DNA from: Ruminiclostridium sp.
GTDB taxonomy: Bacteria > Bacillota > Clostridia > Oscillospirales > Oscillospiraceae
DNA length: 36,600 nt
Reading direction: 5' to 3'
NCBI GenBank assembly: GCA_017435425.1
Contig: JAFSFC010000007.1
Coordinates: forward strand, 1 to 36,600
Shown here piece after piece: positions 31,492-36,600 of this stretch (positions are counted from its first letter, which is position 1; the number at the start of each line of letters is the position of its first letter). A model generated the notes under the pieces. The model had not been told where the DNA came from, ran no database searches, and saw only the letters and a list, made by a program, of their open reading frames with translations. The translations under genes and the position numbers were made by a program.

Positions 31492-31824
31492 ATGCCAAAG
31501 GAAAACCAAGAATGGGATGTGTTTTACGCCCTCTGCCCCCAATCTCTGCTGGACATTATGGATGACCCCGGACTGACCTTTGCCAACCGGATGCGATTGT
31601 TCCTGGCGCTGTCCCGCCTGGGGTTTCACTCCGTTGCGTATAGCTGCCGCCGCAAGCCGGTTTCCCCTGATTCCCTTCCCGGCGTCTGCCGGGAAACAGA
31701 TTTTGACCATCTCTATCTGCCGGATGACCCCCACTATAACGAAGAACCGTTTATTCAGATGTTCCTGAATAACATCCAGAGTCAAATCCAGCGAAAGCGG
31801 TTTGAACCTGATTCCGGGGCTTGA
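31492..31824 (+). CDS. Hypothetical protein controlled with the Xre gene
   Basis: 110 residues, no signal peptide or membrane helix. It opens with an acidic helical part (ENQEWDVFYALCPQSLLDIMDDPGLTFANRMRLFLALSRLGF), then a middle with basic and Pro residues (CRRKPVSPDSLPGVCRE), then a helical end (PFIQMFLNNIQSQIQRKRFEPDSG). No family recognised. RBS AGGAGG. Its promoter carries the palindrome shared with the Xre gene. The arrangement is like a small regulated module, but I see no toxin or phage feature that would name it. Confidence 0.65.
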   Translation: MPKENQEWDVFYALCPQSLLDIMDDPGLTFANRMRLFLALSRLGFHSVAYSCRRKPVSPDSLPGVCRETDFDHLYLPDDPHYNEEPFIQMFLNNIQSQIQRKRFEPDSGA

Positions 31825-31826
31825 AC

Positions 31827-31872
31827 CTCCCCCAGTCAGCTTCGCTGACTTCCCTCTCAGAGGGTCTTTTCC
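31827..31872 (+). repeat. Partial MITE-like repeat/terminator
   Basis: CCCCCAGTC starts it, as at one end of the 1365-1536 element. GTCAGC-TTC-GCTGAC and CCCTCT-C-AGAGGG hairpins follow, the second with a T-rich tail, so it probably serves as terminator for the hypothetical gene. Confidence 0.55.
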
Positions 31873-31925
31873 CGTCTACTTAATATCAAAAACGAGGTGG
31901 ACAGAAAAATATTTCTCACTTTTCA

Positions 31926-31954
31926 TTGTTCTTCCGGTTTCATTGTGGTAAAAT
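31926..31954 (+). promoter_or_regulatory. Predicted promoter of DUF1836-tatD-radical SAM operon
   Basis: TTGTTC (31926-31931), a 17-base spacer, TAAAAT (31949-31954). Confidence 0.55.
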
Positions 31955-32016
31955 AATCAGGCACATAATATTCACCAACAGAACCACGAAATTTTTGCAT
32001 AGAAAGAGAGCGTCCT

Positions 32017-32670
32017 ATGAGCTACGACAAGGAACTGGTGGCCCACAAGCTCCAGCGGTGGGAGAATTACCTGAACAACTACAAGCTCCCCGCCTGGAAG
32101 GAACTGCCCGACATCGGTCTCTACATGGATCAGGTCATCGCCCTGCTGGGCCAGTACCTGGACTTCATCCCCGTGGAGGACCAGAAGAACAAGCCCGTCA
32201 CCCCCACCACCATCAACAATTACGTCCGGCTGAAGGTCATGCCCGCCCCGGAAAAGCGGAAGTACTACCGCATCCACATTGCCTACCTGATCATGATCTT
32301 CACCCTGAAGCAGGGCACCAGCATCAACGGCATCCAGCAGCTGCTGCCCATCACCGCCGACGAGGAGGAGGTCAAGTCCTTCTACACCCATTACATTGAC
32401 CGCCTCCAGGACATCGCTCTGTTTTACACCGCCCAGACCCGCACCGCCGCCCAGGAGATCCTGGGGGACCCCGGTGAGCAGGAGCCCCGGGAGGATGCCG
32501 TGGAGCACTTCATCATCCAGAGCATCCTCATGTCCGGCTTCTCCCGGATCCTGGCCGAAAAGCTCCTGCGCCTCCAGGACGCCGACACCCAGCAGGTCCT
32601 GGACCTGGAACAGATCAGCGGCGGCACCTGGCACCGGTCCATGGAAATGACCCAGAAAAAGGAGGACTGA
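32017..32670 (+). CDS. DUF1836 family protein (putative MerR-like helix-turn-helix)
   Basis: 217 residues. The N-terminal part has the DUF1836 pattern: LPAWKELPDIGLYMDQVIALL, VTPTTINNYVRLKVMPAPEKRKYYRIHIAYLIMIFTLKQ, SINGIQQLL. This resembles a MerR-type winged helix (start of domain, wing, recognition helix). The C-terminal half is helical and acidic. It is presumed a cytoplasmic DNA-binding protein with no known target. First gene of a run with tatD 3 bases downstream. Confidence 0.82.
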   Translation: MSYDKELVAHKLQRWENYLNNYKLPAWKELPDIGLYMDQVIALLGQYLDFIPVEDQKNKPVTPTTINNYVRLKVMPAPEKRKYYRIHIAYLIMIFTLKQGTSINGIQQLLPITADEEEVKSFYTHYIDRLQDIALFYTAQTRTAAQEILGDPGEQEPREDAVEHFIIQSILMSGFSRILAEKLLRLQDADTQQVLDLEQISGGTWHRSMEMTQKKED

Positions 32671-32673
32671 CCC

Positions 32674-33438
32674 ATGCTCTTTGATACCCACGCCCACTAC
32701 TACTCCTCCGCCTTCAACGAGGACCGGGACGAGGTCCTCTCCTCCCTGCCCGGGGAGGGGGTCGGTCTGGTCCTCTGCCCCGGCAACGACCTGTGGTCCT
32801 CCCGCCGGTGCATCGAGACGGCCGAGCAGTACCCCTACATTTACGCCGCCGCCGGCATCCACCCCGAGGACGCCCTGAACCTGCCGGAGGACTGGCTGGC
32901 CCAGATCGAGGAGATGGCCGCCCACCCCAAGGCGAAGGCCATCGGTGAGATCGGCCTGGACTACTACTGGAAGGAAGTCCCCCACGACCTGCAGAAGGAG
33001 GTCTTCCGGGCTCAGCTGGCCCTGGCGGAAAAGCTGGATCTCCCCGTCATCGTCCACGACCGGGAAGCCCACGCCGACTGCCTGGCCATCGTGAAGGAGT
33101 TCCCCAAGGTCCGGGGTGTCTTCCACTGCTACTCCGGCAGCGCCGAGGATGCCAAGACCCTGGTGAAGCTGGGCTGGCACCTGTCCTTCACCGGCACCAT
33201 CACCTTCAAGAACGCCCGCAAGGCCCCCGAGGTCATCGCTGCCGTTCCTATGGAGCGGATCATGGTGGAGACCGACGCCCCCTACATGGCGCCCACCCCC
33301 TTCCGGGGCAAGCGGTGCGACTCCCGGTACGTCTACCGGATGGCCCAGACCATCGCCGAGATCAAGGGCCTGACCCGGGAGGAAGTGGAGGCCATCACCA
33401 CAGAAAACGGCAAGCGGCTGTTTGGCATTGAGGACTGA
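32674..33438 (+). CDS. tatD: TatD family metal-dependent hydrolase (DNase)
   Basis: 254-residue TIM-barrel hydrolase. Metal ligands are complete: H6 and H8 (THAH), E92 (GEIGLDYYW), H128 (IVHDRE), H151 (FHCYSG) and D201 (ETDAPYM). TatD proteins are Mg-dependent 3'-5' exonucleases implicated in DNA repair and oxidative stress; in many Firmicutes one paralogue precedes a radical SAM gene, as here. RBS GGAGG within the end of the preceding gene. Normal length. Confidence 0.94.
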   Translation: MLFDTHAHYYSSAFNEDRDEVLSSLPGEGVGLVLCPGNDLWSSRRCIETAEQYPYIYAAAGIHPEDALNLPEDWLAQIEEMAAHPKAKAIGEIGLDYYWKEVPHDLQKEVFRAQLALAEKLDLPVIVHDREAHADCLAIVKEFPKVRGVFHCYSGSAEDAKTLVKLGWHLSFTGTITFKNARKAPEVIAAVPMERIMVETDAPYMAPTPFRGKRCDSRYVYRMAQTIAEIKGLTREEVEAITTENGKRLFGIED

Positions 33439-33442
33439 GCCT

Positions 33443-34057
33443 ATGAACCCCAACAATATCATCACCTATGACTACTTCGGCAGTCTCTACATCAACATGA
33501 CCAACCGGTGCGACTGCCGGTGCGTCTTCTGCATCCGGGACCAGGAGGCCTCCGCCCTGGGAGGCCTGTGGCTGGACGGGGAACCCACCCGCCAGGATGT
33601 CCTGGACTCCATCCTGGCCATGGATCCCACCGCCTATCCGGAGATCGTCTTCTGCGGCTACGGAGAGCCCACCTGCCGCCTGGACGACATGCTCTGGCTG
33701 TGCGACCGTCTCCATGAGGAGCTGGGGGACACCTGTCCCCCCATCCGCCTGAACACCAACGGCCACGGGTCCCTCATTAACCACCGGGATGTGACCCCCG
33801 AACTGGCCGGTCGTCTGGATGCGGTCTCCGTGTCCCTGAACGGTTCCAATCTGGAGGAATACCTGCGGCTCACCCGGCCCGGTGCCGGGGAGAAGGCCTG
33901 GCAGGCCATGCTGGACTTCGTCCGGGATGCGGGAAAATACGTCCCCAAGGTCATGGTCTCCATCGTGGACTACGACAAGAGCCAGGCCGAGATCGATGCC
34001 TGCCGCCAGTTGGCGGAGAGCCTGGGCGCCATCTTCCGGGTGCGGCCCTTTGCATAA
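33443..34057 (+). CDS. TatD-linked radical SAM protein
   Basis: 204 residues from the ATG 4 bases after tatD (frame open from 33422, which would overlap). The radical SAM cluster motif is C23-x3-C27-x2-C30 (CDCRCVFC). GEPT (FCGYGEPT) and the LNTNGHG strand are SAM-binding elements. The small size and fixed position after tatD match the TatD-linked radical SAM family; the reaction is unknown. It might modify a substrate processed by the TatD hydrolase. A terminator follows (34059-34090). Confidence 0.9.
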   Translation: MNPNNIITYDYFGSLYINMTNRCDCRCVFCIRDQEASALGGLWLDGEPTRQDVLDSILAMDPTAYPEIVFCGYGEPTCRLDDMLWLCDRLHEELGDTCPPIRLNTNGHGSLINHRDVTPELAGRLDAVSVSLNGSNLEEYLRLTRPGAGEKAWQAMLDFVRDAGKYVPKVMVSIVDYDKSQAEIDACRQLAESLGAIFRVRPFA

Positions 34058-34058
34058 G

Positions 34059-34090
34059 AAAAATCCCACGGCAGAAGCCGTGGGATTTTT
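34059..34090. terminator. Bidirectional terminator
   Basis: AAAAATCCCACGGC / GCCGTGGGATTTTT with loop AGAA. It ends the tatD operon (plus) and the MATE-LURP operon (minus). Confidence 0.9.
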
Positions 34091-34096
34091 GCGTTC

Positions 34097-34606
34097 TCAG
34101 TCGAAAATATCTGCAATGTCCAGGCCGATGCTGGCATTATCGCCTGTCTCGTTGGCACAGTCGATGGCCAGGACCACCGCCAGAGCCTGAAGCTCCAGGG
34201 AGGGGTCGGGGATGTCCACGCAGTAGCTGTCCCCCCAGGTCATCCACTCCCGGGAGATAGAGAAGATCTGCCGGTCGGCCTGGGTGACGGTAAAATCCAG
34301 GGCCAGGAAGTTACCGGAGATCTCCCAGCGGGGACCCTCCAGAACGTACTTGGGCCGGAGGAAGGAGATCTTTTTCACCAGCTGGCCAAAGTCCCGGTCC
34401 CGGACGTGGATATCATACCGGGGCAGCAGGCTCACCAGTTTCTGGCGGATGGTGATGACCTCCTCCCCAAAGCGGTCGTACACGTGGAGCTTCTTGCCCA
34501 GAGAGATCAGCTCGCCCTGGGCGGTGTATCGGTCCTCCCCGTACTCGTCCTTGACGGTGAACTTATCAGTCCAGGAAAAGACCTTTTCTTTGATGTAGAG
34601 TTTCAT
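34097..34606 (-). CDS. LURP-one-related/YxjI-like protein
   Basis: 169 residues. Repeating beta strands with the family pattern: MKLYIKEKVFSWTDKFTVKDEYGEDRYTAQGE, KLHVYDRFGEEVITIRQKLVSLLPRYDIHV, and WEISGNFLALDFTVTQADRQIFSISREWMTWGDSYCVDI. The fold is a 12-strand barrel around a helix, related to Tubby C-terminal domains; some members bind phospholipid or sit at membranes. Bacterial function unknown. RBS AGGAGG. It starts 11 bases after the MATE gene, so it is probably an accessory protein of that exporter's operon. Confidence 0.82.
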   Translation of the reverse strand: MKLYIKEKVFSWTDKFTVKDEYGEDRYTAQGELISLGKKLHVYDRFGEEVITIRQKLVSLLPRYDIHVRDRDFGQLVKKISFLRPKYVLEGPRWEISGNFLALDFTVTQADRQIFSISREWMTWGDSYCVDIPDPSLELQALAVVLAIDCANETGDNASIGLDIADIFD

Positions 34607-34617
34607 GGGAAACCTCC

Positions 34618-36012
34618 TTACGAAGTCGTTTGTTCTGCGGCAAGACGGTCCAGTTTTTTGAAGCTCCGGGCCACCATGCCCAGGGACAGGACCACCGCCA
34701 GGAAATCGGCGATGGGTCCGGCGTAGAGGACGCCGTCCAGGCCGAAAAACAGGGGCAGGATAATGAGCAGGGGGAGCAGCAGGAATCCCTGACGGGAGAT
34801 CGACAGGAAGGTCCCCTGCTTCATGTCTCCGATGGAAGTGAAATAGTTCATGGCCAGGGGCTGGACCCCGAAGAGGCAGACCATGAACAGGTAGATCTGC
34901 AGGTAGTCCTCGCCGAACTGGAAGTACAGGGCATCCCCCGTGCCGAAAATGGACAGGATCTGGTGGGGGAAGAGCTGGAAGAGGGCAAAGGCCGTGAAGC
35001 TGAAGACCAGGCCCACACCCACAGCCCGCTGGAAGGTCCCCTTCACCCGGCTGTACTGTTTGGCCCCCATGTTGTAGCTGATGATGGGCTGGCAGCCGTG
35101 GGCAAGGCCCACCGCAAAGGACACCATGATGGCGTTGACCTTGCCCACCACCCCGGCCACCGCCAGAGGGATGTCGCTGCCGTAGACCGACAGGGCGCCG
35201 TAGTGGACCAGGGTGTTGTTCAGCACCACGTTCACCAGGGTCATGACCATGTGGTTGGCAAAGCTGGCGGTGCCCAGCTTGAAGATCCGGGCGGCATAGT
35301 CCCGCCGGATCCCCAGAGAGGACCTCTCGATGGCAAAGGCCTTGAACCTGGGGAAGTACCGCAGACAGATGACGAAGGACACCACCTGGCTGATGACCGT
35401 GGCAATGGCGGCCCCCCGGATGCCCATTTCCAGGGGGAACATAAAGAGCCAGTCCAGGAAAATGTTCAAACCGGCGCCCACCAGGGAGGAGGTCATGGCC
35501 ACCTTGGGGCTGCGGTCGGCCCGTATGATGGGGTAGACGCCGTTGGCGAAGATCACGAAGGGCATGCCCCAGACGGTGATGGAAAGGTAGTCCTGGGCAT
35601 AGGGCAGGGCGGCCTCGGTGGCCCCGCAGAGGAGGAGAATGGGGGTCTCGAACAGAAGGACCACCACAGTAAAGAGGATGCCCACCAGGGTCACCAGGGT
35701 CAGGCCGGTGCCCACAAAGGCCTTGGCCTCCTCCTCCCGCCTGGCACCCAGAGAGAGGTTGAAGTTGGCGGCCAGACCCACGCCCACCAGCTGGGACACG
35801 GCGATGGACAGGCCCACCAGGGGAAAGACCACGTTGGTGGCGGCGTTGCCCAGCATGCCCACCACCTGGCCAATGAAGATCTGGTCGGTGATGTTGTACA
35901 CCGACCCCACCAGCATGGCAATGATGGAGGGAACGGCGAATTTGTAGATCAGGGGCCCCAGAGGGGCGGTACCCAGGGGGTTGCCCTGGGCAGGTGCGGA
36001 GGCAGGTTTCAT
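34618..36012 (-). CDS. MATE-family efflux protein (second)
   Basis: 464 residues from the ATG after GAAAGAAGG (the frame runs upstream to 36207, but the extension overlaps the promoter and repeats). Opening residues PLIYKFAVPSIIAMLVGSVYNITDQIFIGQVVG, and the repeat in the second half (LGTASFANHMVMTLVNVVLNNTLV), are typical of the MATE family, closest in look to the DinF/NorM-like Clostridia group with a P-S-x-x-x-x-L-V-G-S-x-Y-N-x-x-D start. Different from the 5032-6363 MATE gene in sequence and without its attenuated leader. Cotranscribed with the LURP-one gene. Substrate unknown. Confidence 0.92.
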   Translation of the reverse strand: MKPASAPAQGNPLGTAPLGPLIYKFAVPSIIAMLVGSVYNITDQIFIGQVVGMLGNAATNVVFPLVGLSIAVSQLVGVGLAANFNLSLGARREEEAKAFVGTGLTLVTLVGILFTVVVLLFETPILLLCGATEAALPYAQDYLSITVWGMPFVIFANGVYPIIRADRSPKVAMTSSLVGAGLNIFLDWLFMFPLEMGIRGAAIATVISQVVSFVICLRYFPRFKAFAIERSSLGIRRDYAARIFKLGTASFANHMVMTLVNVVLNNTLVHYGALSVYGSDIPLAVAGVVGKVNAIMVSFAVGLAHGCQPIISYNMGAKQYSRVKGTFQRAVGVGLVFSFTAFALFQLFPHQILSIFGTGDALYFQFGEDYLQIYLFMVCLFGVQPLAMNYFTSIGDMKQGTFLSISRQGFLLLPLLIILPLFFGLDGVLYAGPIADFLAVVLSLGMVARSFKKLDRLAAEQTTS

Positions 36013-36054
36013 GGGAAAAACCTTCTTTCCGTAGTAAAATGTGTGTGTATATTT

Positions 36055-36083
36055 AGGATAAGGGAAAAGAGGAACGCTGTCAA
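36055..36083 (-). promoter_or_regulatory. Predicted promoter of the MATE-LURP operon
   Basis: On minus TTGACA (36083-36078), a 17-base spacer, TATCCT (36060-36055). It confirms the ATG at 36012. Confidence 0.75.
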
Positions 36084-36113
36084 TATCTGCCCTCATCCGC
36101 CCACCCCGATTCA

Positions 36114-36240
36114 GCGGTGACGAGGCTCGACTCGCTCCCTTGTCCCACAAAAGCTGTCGCTTTTGCGGGAGCCCGGGCACCTCCTGGATTTGAAAATCTG
36201 CGGTCACACCGCAGATTTGGAGGTGGAGGTTAGCGAGTTC
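36114..36240. repeat. tRNA-Gly-flanked two-hairpin repeat, unit 1
   Basis: The left end GTGACGAGGCTCGACTCGCT equals the antisense of the T-arm side of tRNA-Gly(GCC), one base short. The right end (GGTGGAGGTTAGCGAGT) equals the sense strand of the same tRNA part with one extra T. The inside holds two hairpins: one with AAAAGC-TGTC-GCTTTT inside CTCCC...GGGAG, and one with AAATCTGCGG...CCGCAGATTT. A second unit follows at 36275. Confidence 0.75.
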
Positions 36241-36274
36241 CTTCTGCTCCCATCAAAAAGCCCTTCACGTTGCT

Positions 36275-36404
36275 GGCGGTGACAAGGCTCGACTCGCTCC
36301 CTTGTCCCACAAAGGCTGTCGCCTTTGCGGGAGCCCGGGTTACCTCCTGGATTGAAAAATCCGCAGCTACACTGCGGATTTGGGTGGAGGTTAGCGAGTC
36401 GAGC
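36275..36404. repeat. tRNA-Gly-flanked two-hairpin repeat, unit 2
   Basis: Same order as unit 1, offset by about 161 bp. Stem 1 is AAAGGC/GCCTTT, where unit 1 has AAAAGC/GCTTTT. Stem 2 is AAATCCGCAG/CTGCGGATTT, where unit 1 has AAATCTGCGG/CCGCAGATTT. All three differing pairs keep base pairing. The right end continues into a degenerate copy of the tRNA-Gly 3' half. Confidence 0.75.
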
Positions 36405-36420
36405 TACCTTTCGCTCCAAA
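36384..36420 (+). pseudogene. Degenerate 3' half of tRNA-Gly, plus strand
   Basis: GGTGGAGGTTAGCGAGTCGAG, then CGCTCCAAAAAAG, follows the order of the sense strand of tRNA-Gly(GCC) from variable loop to CCA and into its downstream A-rich/terminator start. The D-arm and anticodon half are missing. It faces the real tRNA across the terminator palindrome. Confidence 0.55.
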
Positions 36421-36422
36421 AA

Positions 36423-36459
36423 AGAAAATCCGCATCCTTACGGATGCGGACTTCTTTTT
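36423..36459 (-). terminator. Terminator of the tRNA-Phe/tRNA-Gly transcript
   Basis: TCCGCATCC / GGATGCGGA 9-bp stem; on minus a T-rich tail (TTTTCTTTTTT) follows. It begins right after the CCA end of tRNA-Gly. Confidence 0.85.
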
Positions 36460-36535
36460 TGGAGCGAGTGACGAGGCTCGAACTCGCTACCTCCACCTTG
36501 GCAAGGTGGCGCTCTACCAGATGAGCTACACTCGC
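36460..36535 (-). tRNA. tRNA-Gly (anticodon GCC)
   Basis: 76 nt with CCA encoded. Acceptor GCGAGTG / CACTCGC; anticodon arm CCACC-TTGCCAA-GGTGG gives GCC; T-arm GTTCGAGCC. It lies 3 bases downstream of tRNA-Phe on the same strand. Confidence 0.95.
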
Positions 36536-36538
36536 ATA

Positions 36539-36600
36539 TGGTGCCCAGGGCCGGAATCGAACCAGCGACACGCGGATTTTCAATCCGCTGCTCTACCAAC
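36539..36600 (-). tRNA. tRNA-Phe (anticodon GAA), 5' end beyond window
   Basis: The visible 62 nt run from the D-arm (GTTGGTAGAGC) through anticodon arm GCGGA-TTGAAAA-TCCGC (GAA) and T-arm GGTTCGATTCC to an encoded CCA. The first 14 or so bases lie outside the window. Confidence 0.93.

Noticed and set aside
34630..36120. Open plus-strand frame of 496 codons
   Set aside because: Antisense of the second MATE gene; His/Gln/Gly-rich shadow.
36114..36600. Integrated prophage or genomic island at tRNA-Gly
   Set aside because: tRNA-like repeat ends suggest an attachment site, but there is no integrase or phage gene and the repeats are only about 130 bp long.

Overview
The window looks like a chromosomal stretch of a GC-rich, low-oxygen, Gram-positive gut Clostridium, most like Oscillospiraceae (Flavonifractor/Oscillibacter relatives). 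This is inferred from the content: Rrf2/IscR with a minimal IscSU system, rubrerythrin, RapZ and WhiA, S-layer-homology (SLH) surface proteins, CotH, DUF4364 and DUF1836 proteins, a TatD-linked radical SAM protein, and strong AGGAGG-type ribosome binding sites. No rRNA, CRISPR array, integrase, transposase or phage gene is visible.

Layout. 1-2580 (minus): oppD, oppF and a partial M19 dipeptidase form a peptide import and degradation operon. It is interrupted by a 172-bp element with terminal inverted repeats. 2697-4992 (plus): iscR, iscS and iscU, with matched promoter/operator architecture. 5032-6520 (minus): a MATE exporter behind a leader that holds an 11-codon upstream ORF overlapping an intrinsic terminator. 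6530-11976 (minus): a tight five-gene run, cotH(SLH), lipoprotein, DHHW protein, deoC, metallo-hydrolase. 12140-16694: a C-type-lectin/SLH protein, a Na+(H+)/dicarboxylate-type symporter, rubrerythrin (minus) and a small lipoprotein. 16802-26058 (plus): rapZ, whiA, a C_GCAxxG_C_C protein, dnaE, two tandem paralogues (a lipoprotein and an SLH protein sharing a C-terminal domain) and cardiolipin synthase. 26163-27700 (minus): a DUF4364 regulator and a Cys/Pro-rich protein.

27859-31824 is the most unusual part. A tRNA-Gly(CCC) and its terminator are followed directly by two 171-bp arrays of six hairpins. Each array is followed by the S23/four-helix-bundle coding region, truncated in the first unit and intact in the second. 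The next genes are a VanRS-like two-component system, a small four-helix membrane protein preceded by direct repeats, and an Xre regulator and an unknown gene that share a perfect 16-bp palindrome upstream. 32017-36012 holds DUF1836, TatD, TatD-linked radical SAM, a LURP-one-like protein and a second MATE exporter. 36114-36600 holds two covarying two-hairpin repeats whose ends resemble the 3' half of the adjacent tRNA-Gly(GCC), and then tRNA-Gly and a partial tRNA-Phe.

The strongest candidates for undescribed biology are the hairpin-array/S23 unit (27966-28817) and the tRNA-Gly-flanked covarying repeats (36114-36535). The MATE leader with its overlapping upstream ORF and terminator comes next. 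All functional claims rest on reading motifs by eye; no database search was run.
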